This document shows, one piece after another, positions 53,454 through 61,641 of a DNA stretch of 62,789 nt. Each line of letters starts with the position of its first letter. The first letter of the stretch is position 1. This DNA comes from Candidatus Gemmiger avistercoris (lineage in GTDB: Bacteria; Bacillota; Clostridia; Oscillospirales; Ruminococcaceae): the NCBI GenBank assembly GCA_019116705.1, contig DXBF01000062.1:1-62789 (forward strand). Direction: 5' to 3'. Position numbers and translations under genes: made by a program. The notes under the pieces are model-generated. The model worked only from the letters and a program-made list of their open reading frames with translations. It had not been told where the DNA came from and did not search any database.

Positions 53454-56400
53454 ATGCCAAGCAAACGTACCAATGATTCTGTGGACCGCATCCTGCAGGA
53501 ACTCAATCAGCAGCAGACAGCGGCCGGCGTGCAGGATACCGTGACCGACCATCAGGTGGACGAGATCCTGCGCAGCGTGGGGATCTCCACAGCCCCGCTG
53601 CACGGCACCCCGGAGCAGGATCACCGTATCGCCTTTGCGGGGCTGGAGGACCCGGACGACGGTTGGACGGCGCCGCAGGCTCCGGTCCGTCCAGCGCCGC
53701 AGGCGTCCGCGCCCGCAGCGCGTCCCCGGACGGCCGGACGGCAGGAAAGCCCGCAGGCGGCGCGTCCGGCGCCCGCAGCCCCGGAGGCGCGGGCGGCGGA
53801 AGAGGCGGCGGAGGATACCGGCACGCTGGGCGATACCACCCGCACCGGCATTATCAAGGGGTTTCTGCTCAAGATGGCTCCGGGAGCCGACGCGGCCGAC
53901 ACCCAGGCGCTGAACCAGGGCAAGAACCAGTTCCAGAAATTTTTCCGGGATTCGGTGGCCGTGGTGCCGGACGAGGACGGGAAGATCCGCGATCCTTCGC
54001 GCAAAAAGCGCGGGCTCTTCGGGCTGAAATCGGCGGAAGATACTGACGAATTCGTCCCCATCAACGTTTCACTGGGCGGCGGGCAGCAGGCGCCGCAGGA
54101 GCCGGAGCAAGCCCCGGCCGAGGAATATTTCCCGGACCGGGAGGCAGAGCGGGAAATGGCGCCGTCTGCCCAGCGCGCGGCCAAAAAGCACGGTTTCCTG
54201 GGCGGACTGTTCGGCGGGCGGGATACGACCGAGGAGATCGTGATCCCCGAACCCCGCCAGGAGGAGCCGCGCCCGGTCTACCACAAGGAACAGCAGGCGG
54301 CACAGCCTGCGGAAGATACGGTCGAGCACGTCTGGCACAGCAAATATACGCGCCGCGCGCCCTCACAGCCCGCTGATCCCGGGAGCGCCGCCGTGGAGGA
54401 TACACACTCCCTGCCCCGCCCGCTGGGGGCGACGGGGACCATCTACCGCAAAAAGCGGGATACCGTTGAATTTACGCCCGGGCAGAAAGTGCGCACGGCG
54501 CCGCCTGCGCAGGCGATGCCGGACCCCCCGGCCGGAGAGCCTGTAGGGGAGCCGGTCAGCCTGCCGGAGCGTCCGGCGGTCCATTCGGGCTTTACGATGC
54601 AGCTGGGCGCGGCGGACGCGGCGCCCCTGGACAGTACGCAGGATTTTATGGCGGCCTACAATGCGGTGCGTCCGGCCCGCCCGCCCGCCCGGGAAGCGGA
54701 AAAACCGGCCCCCGGGCCGGCTGCCCCGGAGGCACGGCAGGAGAAAAGCGAGCCGGCCGCGGCCGGCCGCGACCCCAACGCCGATACGCGGGTGGTGGGG
54801 CTGCCGCCGCAGCAAAGCCTGCTTTCGCACCGGGAACCCGACGAGGTGGATCACCTGGTGGATACGCTGACGGGGCGGATCCGTCTGACGCCGGTGGAAC
54901 CGGCGCACAGCGGGTTTACCCAGGAGTTGAGCGGGGCTGCGCAGACGGCCTCCGGGCATACCGGCTTCACGCAGGACCTGGGCGTTGCGGCGGAGCCCCC
55001 GGCGCACAGCGGGTTTACCCAGGATCTGGGCGGCGGCGCGCCTTCGGAGACCGGCTTTACGCAGAATCTTGCGCAGGGCGCCCCGGAGGAGCCCGGTACG
55101 GCGTCCTTTGTCAAAGACATCGCCCAGGCCATCAACGCGGGCCGGGCTTCCGGGGAGGACCGCTTTGAGACGGCGGCGGCCCGGCTGACCCAGTCGCTGG
55201 AGGACGAGGCGGAAGAACAGACAGATCACCGGCGCGGACGGTTCCAGGTGGGCGGCCTGCGTCTGGGCGGGCGCGCGGCGGATGAGGGAAAGAACGCCGC
55301 GCAGCGTCCCTTTGCTGCGGCGGAATTCCCGTCGGCGCGCCGCCATGACTATGAGCGGGCGGAGGATGCCCCTGCGGTGCGCCGGGATGTCAGCCGCCAG
55401 GTCCTGTATGAGACGACGGCGGTTTTCGTCACGGGGGCCATCGCGCTGGTTTTGCTGGCGCTGGGCCTGATGGCGGCGTCGCTGCCGGTCCTGCCGGGGC
55501 CGCTGGCGGACCCGAACGTTTACCCGGCGGTGGCCCTGGTCCTGCTGCTGGCGGCAGGCGGCGTGTGCTGGCGCACCTTCCTCTCCGGCATGGTGGGGCT
55601 GGTGGGCCGTCCGACGCCGGACAGCCTCGCGGTGCTGCCGCTGCTGGGCGCGGCCATCCAGTGTATCGTCCTGCTGGCCGCACAGAATTATACCGGGGAT
55701 GTTACGCTGCTGGCCGGCCCGGCGGTGCTGGTGCTTTGCCTGAATACCGCCGGTAAGCGAATGAACGCGCGCACGGTGGAAAATAACTTCCGTCTGGTCA
55801 GCGCCAAGGTGGATCACTCGGTAGCCTACCGCCTCAAGGACGCCGGCGCGCTGCGGGCCGTTACCAGCGGCCTGAGCCAGAACCGCCCGTATGTGCTGGT
55901 CAACCGGCCCACGCAGATCCTGCGGGGGTTCCTGACGAACAGCGCCGCTTCCGGCACCAGCGACAAAAACCAGCAGCAGTTTGCATGGCTGGCCGGCGCC
56001 TGTGCGCTGGCGGCCATGCTGATCACGCTGATCCGCACCAGGGACAGCGCAGCCGCCACCATGGTGCTGGCAAGCGTGCTCTGTCTCGGCGCGCCGCTGG
56101 CGGGCACCCTGCTCTCGGCGCTGCCTGCGCGCATGATGCAGCGCAGCGCCGCCCAGGTGGGGGCGGTCATCCCCGGCTGGCGGGACATCCGGCAGCTGGG
56201 CCGCATCAACGTCATCCAGGTGACCGCCCGGGATCTGTTCCCCAGCGGCTGCGTGAGCCTGTCCGGCATCAAGCCGGTCAATCCCAAGCATATCGACCTG
56301 GCCATCGTCTATGCGGCTTCGGTCCTGGCGGATGCCGGGCCCACGCTGCGGGAGGTGTTCCTGGGCATGCTGGGGGGCAACAAGAACCTGCTGGCTGAAG

Positions 56401-57053
56401 TGGAGGACCGGGAGACGGTCTACGGCAAAGGCTACGTGGGCTGGATCAAAAAGCGCCGGGTGCTGGTGGGCAATCGCGCTCTGATGCAGGATTACGGTGT
56501 GAAACTGCCCAGCCTGGAGTATGAGCAGCATCATACGGTGAACCAGCGCCGGGTGATCTATCTGGCGGTTTCGGGCAAATTGTTCGCCATGTTCCAGGTG
56601 GCGTACCAGCGCGACCCCGATACGGCGGCCGTGCTGGACGGGCTGTGCCGCACGGGCATGTCCTTGGTGGTGGACGGCGATGATTTCAACTGCGACGTGG
56701 CGCTGCTGGAAACGGCTTACAGCCTGCCTTCGGGTTCCGTCAAGGTGCTCAATGAGCAGGAACGCAAAGCGCTGGACCCGGCCATCGCCTGGCTGCCGGA
56801 AAGCGAAGGCAACATGCTGCATCTGGGCAGCTTTGCCAGCTTTGTGGGCGGGCTGGAAGCGGCGGCCGGCGCGGCGGAAGGGGAGCATAAGGCTTCCCTG
56901 CTGGTGTCGGCTTCGGCGCTGTTCGGCTGCGTGCTGGGCCTGCTGCTCGCCATCACCGGGGGCCTGACGGCGCTGCCGCTGGCAGCCCTGGTGCTGTACC
57001 AGGCGGCCTGGTGCGTGCTGGCGCTGATCTTCCCGCTGATCCAGCAGTATTGA
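53454..57053 (+). CDS. P-type ATPase-like pseudoenzyme with a long disordered N-terminal region
   Basis: A 1199-residue protein. Residues 1-640 are polar and low in order, with Ala/Pro/Glu-rich stretches and five HSGFTQDLG-like repeats (about 377, 483, 501, 516, 532). Residues 645-1199 keep the P1B-ATPase order: helix pairs, VLCLGAPLAGTLLSALPA where CPCALGLATP should be, INVIQVTARDLFPSG where DKTGTLT should be, GKGYVGWIKKRRVLVGNRAL matching the nucleotide-domain strand, VVDGDDFNCDVA for TGDN, and two last helices. All catalytic motifs are lost while the fold pattern remains. It may regulate transport or sense ligand. ATG 53454 follows AAAGGGAG. Confidence 0.72.
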   Translation: MPSKRTNDSVDRILQELNQQQTAAGVQDTVTDHQVDEILRSVGISTAPLHGTPEQDHRIAFAGLEDPDDGWTAPQAPVRPAPQASAPAARPRTAGRQESPQAARPAPAAPEARAAEEAAEDTGTLGDTTRTGIIKGFLLKMAPGADAADTQALNQGKNQFQKFFRDSVAVVPDEDGKIRDPSRKKRGLFGLKSAEDTDEFVPINVSLGGGQQAPQEPEQAPAEEYFPDREAEREMAPSAQRAAKKHGFLGGLFGGRDTTEEIVIPEPRQEEPRPVYHKEQQAAQPAEDTVEHVWHSKYTRRAPSQPADPGSAAVEDTHSLPRPLGATGTIYRKKRDTVEFTPGQKVRTAPPAQAMPDPPAGEPVGEPVSLPERPAVHSGFTMQLGAADAAPLDSTQDFMAAYNAVRPARPPAREAEKPAPGPAAPEARQEKSEPAAAGRDPNADTRVVGLPPQQSLLSHREPDEVDHLVDTLTGRIRLTPVEPAHSGFTQELSGAAQTASGHTGFTQDLGVAAEPPAHSGFTQDLGGGAPSETGFTQNLAQGAPEEPGTASFVKDIAQAINAGRASGEDRFETAAARLTQSLEDEAEEQTDHRRGRFQVGGLRLGGRAADEGKNAAQRPFAAAEFPSARRHDYERAEDAPAVRRDVSRQVLYETTAVFVTGAIALVLLALGLMAASLPVLPGPLADPNVYPAVALVLLLAAGGVCWRTFLSGMVGLVGRPTPDSLAVLPLLGAAIQCIVLLAAQNYTGDVTLLAGPAVLVLCLNTAGKRMNARTVENNFRLVSAKVDHSVAYRLKDAGALRAVTSGLSQNRPYVLVNRPTQILRGFLTNSAASGTSDKNQQQFAWLAGACALAAMLITLIRTRDSAAATMVLASVLCLGAPLAGTLLSALPARMMQRSAAQVGAVIPGWRDIRQLGRINVIQVTARDLFPSGCVSLSGIKPVNPKHIDLAIVYAASVLADAGPTLREVFLGMLGGNKNLLAEVEDRETVYGKGYVGWIKKRRVLVGNRALMQDYGVKLPSLEYEQHHTVNQRRVIYLAVSGKLFAMFQVAYQRDPDTAAVLDGLCRTGMSLVVDGDDFNCDVALLETAYSLPSGSVKVLNEQERKALDPAIAWLPESEGNMLHLGSFASFVGGLEAAAGAAEGEHKASLLVSASALFGCVLGLLLAITGGLTALPLAALVLYQAAWCVLALIFPLIQQY

Positions 57054-57127
57054 TCGCAACGGCGGGACTGCCTGCGGCAGTTCTGCGCATAAGCCGGGAA
57101 CTCCCGGCAGGGAAAGGGGCTTGTTTC

Positions 57128-57523
57128 GTGTACCGTGCCCGGGAAAAACAAATGTCGATCTACGACTATCTGCCGCCCTACCATGGGGAACTCAGCGGCC
57201 GGAACCGTTGGGTCCAGCTGGCGGCGGCCATCGACTGGGACCACTTTGAGAAGTCCTACAGCACGCTGTTCGCGCCCGGCGGCAAAGCTGCCATCCCGGC
57301 GCGCATCGCGCTGGGGTGCCGCGTGATCCAGATGCATTACCGCGCGTCGGACCGGGAGGTCGTCGCGCTGGTACGGGAAAGCCCCTATCTGCAATATTTC
57401 CTGGGGATGGAAACGTTCAGCGACCAGCTCCCGTTTTCGGCGCGCACGGTGGCTCGTTTCCGGGAACGCATCCCCGACCGGGCGGTGCGCCCGGCCGTCC
57501 GGCTGCTGCGCAGTTTCCGCTGA
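57128..57523 (+). pseudogene. Transposase fragment, InsH/IS5-IS1182 N-terminal (DUF772) domain
   Basis: A 131-residue frame from GTG 57128 (MYRAREKQMSIYDYLPP). It matches the N-terminal domain of IS5/IS1182-type transposases: IDWDHFEKSYSTLFAPGGKAA, IALGCRVIQMHYRASDREVV, YLQYFLGMETFSDQLPFSAR. The DDE catalytic part is missing; the frame stops after LLRSFR. No terminal inverted repeats were recognised. Either an IS remnant or a kept stand-alone DNA-binding domain. GAAAGGGG precedes the GTG. Confidence 0.75.
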
Positions 57524-57584
57524 GCAGGCGGCCCGGAAGGGACGGGGCAAGTATATAAAATAGAGAATAGTTAGAGAGGTTTGA

Positions 57585-58451
57585 ATGGAAATTTTTCTCC
57601 ACGCATTGTCCCACGCCTGGGGCGACAGCGTCAAAATGGTGCCGTTTTTGTACCTTGCCTACCTGCTGATCGAGTGGCTGGAGCGCCACCACGGCGCGCG
57701 CATCGAACAGGCGCTGGCAGGGGGCGGCCGCTGGGGCTTTGTGCCCGGCGCGGTGCTGGGCTGCGTGCCCCAGTGCGGGTTCAGCGCGGTGGCGGCCAAC
57801 CTGTACGCCAGCCGGGTCATCACCCCCGGTACGGTGCTGGCGGTCTTTATCGCCACCAGCGATGAGGCGATCCCCCTGATGGCCGCCGAACCCTCCCAAT
57901 GGCTGAGCCTGGCAGGGCTGATCGTCTGCAAGACGCTGTTCGGCATGGTGGGCGGTGCGCTGCTGGATGTGCCCCTGCGCCGGGTGCTGCCCGCCTCCCT
58001 TTACGGCGGGTATGCGGGCCATGCCGATGAAGTGGACTGCCACGAGGAACATGAGGAACACAGCGGCATCTGGCTGGCGGCCCTGCGCCATACGGTGGAG
58101 ATCTTCCTGTTCATTCTGCTGTTCAGCCTGCTGATCGGGCTGGCCTTTGAATGGATCGGGGAGGACACCATCACCGCCGCCCTGGCGGGCATGGGCGTCC
58201 TGCAGCCCATGCTGACGGCGCTGGTGGGCCTTGTGCCCAACTGCGCGACCAGCGTACTGCTGGCCCAGCTGTATATGGAAGGGGCGATCTCCTTCGGCAG
58301 CCTGTTCGCAGGCCTGACCGCAGGGGCCGGCGTGGGGCTGGCGGTGCTGTGGCGCGTCAACCCCAGCTGGAAACAGAACCTGTTCATGACGGGACTTTTG
58401 TGGGCCTTGGGCGCAGCAGCCGGCATGCTGCTGCAGATTGCGGGTTTCTGA
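57585..58451 (+). CDS. Putative manganese/heavy-metal exporter (ArsP_2-like membrane protein)
   Basis: A 288-residue polytopic protein of the putative 10-TM heavy-metal exporter type, often annotated as a putative manganese transporter. GCVPQCGFSAVAANLYA near residue 60 and GLVPNCATSVLLAQLYMEGA near 215 are the paired PxCxxS/A-type motifs of the family, and a His/Glu-rich loop (DCHEEHEEHSG) lies between the halves. Substrate is inferred. ATG 57585 follows GAGAGG. A riboswitch-controlled ATPase in the same metal field lies 4 kb downstream. Confidence 0.82.
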   Translation: MEIFLHALSHAWGDSVKMVPFLYLAYLLIEWLERHHGARIEQALAGGGRWGFVPGAVLGCVPQCGFSAVAANLYASRVITPGTVLAVFIATSDEAIPLMAAEPSQWLSLAGLIVCKTLFGMVGGALLDVPLRRVLPASLYGGYAGHADEVDCHEEHEEHSGIWLAALRHTVEIFLFILLFSLLIGLAFEWIGEDTITAALAGMGVLQPMLTALVGLVPNCATSVLLAQLYMEGAISFGSLFAGLTAGAGVGLAVLWRVNPSWKQNLFMTGLLWALGAAAGMLLQIAGF

Positions 58452-58501
58452 CGGCAACCGGCAGCCCTGCAGGGCTGCTCAGAATACAGGAGGTAATAAC
58501 T

Positions 58502-59383
58502 ATGCGCTATACCATTGAAAACGAGATCCTGCGCCTGACGGTGGAGAGCCTGGGCGCAGAGACGGTCAGTGTCATCCACAAGCCCACCGGGGCCGAGATG
58601 CTCTGGAACGGCGACCCGGCAGTCTGGCCGCGTCAGGCGCCGATCCTCTTCCCTTACACGGGTAAGCTGACCGGCGGCAAGATGATCGCCAAAGGTGTGG
58701 AATACCAGGGCGCCCAGCACGGCTTTGCCCGGGACGTGGAGCACACGCTGACCCGCCAGACCGCCGATACGCTGGAATTTGAACTCCACGCCAATGCCGA
58801 AACGCTGCCCAAGTGGCCCTACGCCTTCGTCCTGCGCTCTACCTACGTGCTGGAAGGCGAGACCGTACACCACACGCTGACCGTCGAGAACCCGGTGGAG
58901 GAGCAGCTGCGCTTCGGCATCGGTTTCCACCCCGGCTTCACAGTGCCGTTCGACGACCGCCACACCACCGAGGACTATGAGATCCGCTTCGACGGCATCG
59001 AGTCCCCGCTGTGCGTCAGCGCCCGTCCCAACGGCCTGCTCAGCGGTGAGAGCTACTATCTGGCCCGCAATGTGGAGGCTATCCCGCTGACCGACACCCT
59101 GTTCGACAACGACAGCCACTGCATGGTCAATCTGCGCACCAGGCACGTTTCCCTGGTGGAGAAGGATACCGGCCGCAGCGTGATCTGCAACGTGGAGGGC
59201 TACCCCTACGTGCTGATCTGGTCGATGCCCACCAAGCCGATGCACTTCCTCTGCATCGAGCCCTGGCACAGCCTGCCGGGCGAGGAAAACGGCCCGCTGG
59301 AATGGGAGCAGCGCCCCTGTGCCGCTTCGCTGAAACAGGGCGAAAGCTGGTCCACCACGATGTCCACGACCTTTGTGCGCTGA
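58502..59383 (+). CDS. Aldose 1-epimerase family protein
   Basis: A 293-residue cytoplasmic galactose mutarotase-like protein (beta-supersandwich). ETVSVIHKPTGAEMLWNGDP opens the domain, GIGFHPGFTVPFD near residue 140 holds the expected catalytic His, and CIEPWHSLPG near the end has the conserved Glu. It probably acts on an aldohexose or a hexose phosphate anomer. ATG 58502 follows CAGGAGG. It precedes the DUF6311 gene by 12 nt in one operon. Confidence 0.9.
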   Translation: MRYTIENEILRLTVESLGAETVSVIHKPTGAEMLWNGDPAVWPRQAPILFPYTGKLTGGKMIAKGVEYQGAQHGFARDVEHTLTRQTADTLEFELHANAETLPKWPYAFVLRSTYVLEGETVHHTLTVENPVEEQLRFGIGFHPGFTVPFDDRHTTEDYEIRFDGIESPLCVSARPNGLLSGESYYLARNVEAIPLTDTLFDNDSHCMVNLRTRHVSLVEKDTGRSVICNVEGYPYVLIWSMPTKPMHFLCIEPWHSLPGEENGPLEWEQRPCAASLKQGESWSTTMSTTFVR

Positions 59384-59395
59384 GGGGCCCGATCC

Positions 59396-61426
59396 ATGCG
59401 TTCCATCGCTGCCTTGGCAAAAAAATATCGCTGGCCGCTGACCGGCGCGCTGTTGGGCGCGCTGGTCTTTGTGGTGTTGTACGGCGTCCGGGTGCTGGAC
59501 CCCGCCTGCGTGGACTGGGTCCTCAACGATCCCAGCCCCGACCCTTCCCAGCATTACCTGGGGTGGGTCTTTTACCGCCGCAGCGCGGTACGGCTGCCCT
59601 ATATCGGCGCCAACTACAGCGCGGTCTACCCGTTCCGCACGAGCATCGTGTTTACGGATTCCATCCCGCTGCTGGCGGTGCTGGGCAAGCTGCTCAGCCC
59701 GCTGCTGCCGGCCCGCTTCCAGTATTTCGGCTGGTGGGGGCTGCTGTGCTATGCCCTGCAGGGCGGTCTGGCCCAGGCCATCCTGGCCCGGCTGGGCGGC
59801 GTGCGCTCCGGGCAGCGGGCCCGCTGCTGGGCCACCGTGGCCGGGGCGGGCGTGCTGGTATTCTTCCCGGCGCTGACGGTCCGCATGTTCGCCCACACGG
59901 CGCTGGCGGCCAACTGGCTGGTCCTGCTGGCGCTCTGGCTGCTGCTCCGAAGCGACGCGCTGCTGCCTTCCACGGGTCGGGCCTGTCTGGCCTGGGGAAT
60001 GATGGGCCTGCTCTGCGCCGGGGTCCATCTGTACTATCTGCCCATGGTGGGCATCGTGCTGGTGGGATACGCGCTGCGCCGGGGCCTGCAGAAACGCGGC
60101 GCAGCCGCCGTGGCTGCGCCTGTGCTGGCCTACTGCGGGGCGGCGCTGGCTGAACTGGTGCTGCTGGGGGCGTTTGCCGCCAACTTTGCGGGGTACTCCA
60201 ACGGATACCTGAACGGCGCGGACCTGGCCAATCTGTTCGTGCCGGGGCTGAACGCCAGTTGGGAACAGGATGTGTATATCGGCCTGGGCGGCGTGCTGGC
60301 CTGTGTGCTGGCGGCGGCTGCGGTCCTGCTGGCCTGCGTGCGCGGGCAGGCGGGCTGCCTGGCGGCGTTTCTGCGCCGTCACCGCGTCTGGACGGCCGTG
60401 CTGGGCGCGGTGCTGCTGCTGGATGCGGCGGCGGCCATGGGCAACACGGTCACACTGGGCGGCCATACGCTGTGCACCGTCAACATCCCGCAGATCCTGA
60501 TGGATGTGTGGGCCATGTTCTCCTCCTGCGCGCGCCTGGCATGGCTGGACGGTATGCTGCTGATCCTGCTGGCCTGCGGGCTGCTGCTGCGCCTGTGGGG
60601 CGGCCGGGCCGCCGCGGCGCTGCTGGCGGCCTGCACGCTGGCGCAGGTTTACGGCATGCGGGAAGAACTGGGCAACCGCTATACGAAATACCATGCCGCC
60701 GCGACCTACGCCGGATCCACGGCCCTGCAGGACCCCGCCTGGGAGGAACTGGCGGCCAGCGGGCGGTTCCGGCATCTGGCCTTCGCCAGTTTCGACTTTG
60801 AGCATGAGGAATTCTGGGACCTGGCGGCTTTTGCTGCGGACCACGGCTGGACCTCCAACAGCTTCTATATGGGGCACATGGACGGCAACCTGGCGGCGGT
60901 GACGCTGGCCGGGGAGATGAACGGGCTTTCCGCAGATACGCTGTATGTCTTTGTGGATGAGGATGAGCTGGCCCGGGACAACTTTGCCCTGCATTACTAC
61001 CGGTTCGACGGCATCCTGGTGGGCAGTGTGGAACCGTTGCCTTACGCGGAGGAACCCGCCCCGGCGGCGGATGCCCGCGCCATGGACCTGACGCTGAGCA
61101 GCGTGACCAACGGCAGCCTTACAGGGGAGGGCATAACGCTGGAGAGCGGCGGCGAGATGCTGACCGGCGCCTGGATGCTGTTCCCCGGCACCTACCAAGT
61201 GACGCTGACGGGCAGCGGGTTCGACCACAGCTATATCTACGCACGGCACGGACTCATCAACCAGGAGACGTATAAGCTGGAGGTTGCATTCACGGACATC
61301 GCGCCGGAACAGATGGTCTTCACCTTTACCACCGGCGCCCCGCTGTATTACTGGCGCACCGCTGTGCATACGCTGGACGACACGCCCGTCACGGTGAGCG
61401 GGATCACGGTGGAAAAAAGCGCGTGA
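59396..61426 (+). CDS. DUF6311-type polytopic membrane protein, GT-C-like
   Basis: A 676-residue membrane protein. One helix (residues 14-32), then QHYLGWVFYRRSAVRLPYIG and RTSIVFTDSIPLLAVLGKLL, the recognised opening of DUF6311 proteins, which have a GT-C glycosyltransferase layout. About ten more helices follow to residue 410. The C-terminal 240 residues form an extracytoplasmic domain with MDGNLAAVTLAGEM. Probably a cell-surface glycosyltransferase acting on lipid-linked sugars; acceptor unknown. Confidence 0.78.
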   Translation: MRSIAALAKKYRWPLTGALLGALVFVVLYGVRVLDPACVDWVLNDPSPDPSQHYLGWVFYRRSAVRLPYIGANYSAVYPFRTSIVFTDSIPLLAVLGKLLSPLLPARFQYFGWWGLLCYALQGGLAQAILARLGGVRSGQRARCWATVAGAGVLVFFPALTVRMFAHTALAANWLVLLALWLLLRSDALLPSTGRACLAWGMMGLLCAGVHLYYLPMVGIVLVGYALRRGLQKRGAAAVAAPVLAYCGAALAELVLLGAFAANFAGYSNGYLNGADLANLFVPGLNASWEQDVYIGLGGVLACVLAAAAVLLACVRGQAGCLAAFLRRHRVWTAVLGAVLLLDAAAAMGNTVTLGGHTLCTVNIPQILMDVWAMFSSCARLAWLDGMLLILLACGLLLRLWGGRAAAALLAACTLAQVYGMREELGNRYTKYHAAATYAGSTALQDPAWEELAASGRFRHLAFASFDFEHEEFWDLAAFAADHGWTSNSFYMGHMDGNLAAVTLAGEMNGLSADTLYVFVDEDELARDNFALHYYRFDGILVGSVEPLPYAEEPAPAADARAMDLTLSSVTNGSLTGEGITLESGGEMLTGAWMLFPGTYQVTLTGSGFDHSYIYARHGLINQETYKLEVAFTDIAPEQMVFTFTTGAPLYYWRTAVHTLDDTPVTVSGITVEKSA

Positions 61427-61443
61427 AGCCAAGCTGGTTATGC

Positions 61444-61472
61444 TTGACTAACTGCTGCTGCCCGCCTATAAT
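61444..61472 (+). promoter_or_regulatory. Promoter of the riboswitch-controlled P-type ATPase
   Basis: TTGACT (61444-61449), 17-nt spacer, TATAAT (61467-61472), just before the aptamer. Confidence 0.85.
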
Positions 61473-61483
61473 TAAGATTACCA

Positions 61484-61604
61484 TGGGGGAGTAATTCCAC
61501 ACCTTACTGGTGCGCGGCGTGTTCGTCATACCCGGCTTTGCGGCCCGGACCGCCTGTTCGAGAATGAGACTCATGCACAGGGGCCCTGTGCATGGGCCTT
61601 TTTT
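61484..61604 (+). promoter_or_regulatory. yybP-ykoY (Mn2+) riboswitch with terminator
   Basis: The aptamer starts GGGGGAGTA (61485-61493) and ends GAGACTCATGC, the conserved marks of yybP-ykoY RNA, with GGCCCGGACCGCCTG between. The expression platform CATGCACAGGG/CCCTGTGCATG (61572-61594) is followed by GGCCTTTTTT. Manganese binding should prevent the terminator and switch on the ATPase behind it. The class is confident by motif; ligand response is established for the class, not shown here. Confidence 0.85.
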
Positions 61605-61641
61605 ATCGCAAGGGAAACTTTTCGGAAAGGAACGACTGCCA

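Noticed and set aside
54363-57059. An 898-codon minus-strand frame opposite the pseudo-ATPase
   Set aside because: Composition is typical of an antisense shadow; the plus strand has coupled starts, helices and domain order.
58001-61432. An 1143-codon minus-strand frame opposite the aldose epimerase and DUF6311 genes
   Set aside because: Shadow of high-GC codon use; no motif and no start signal.
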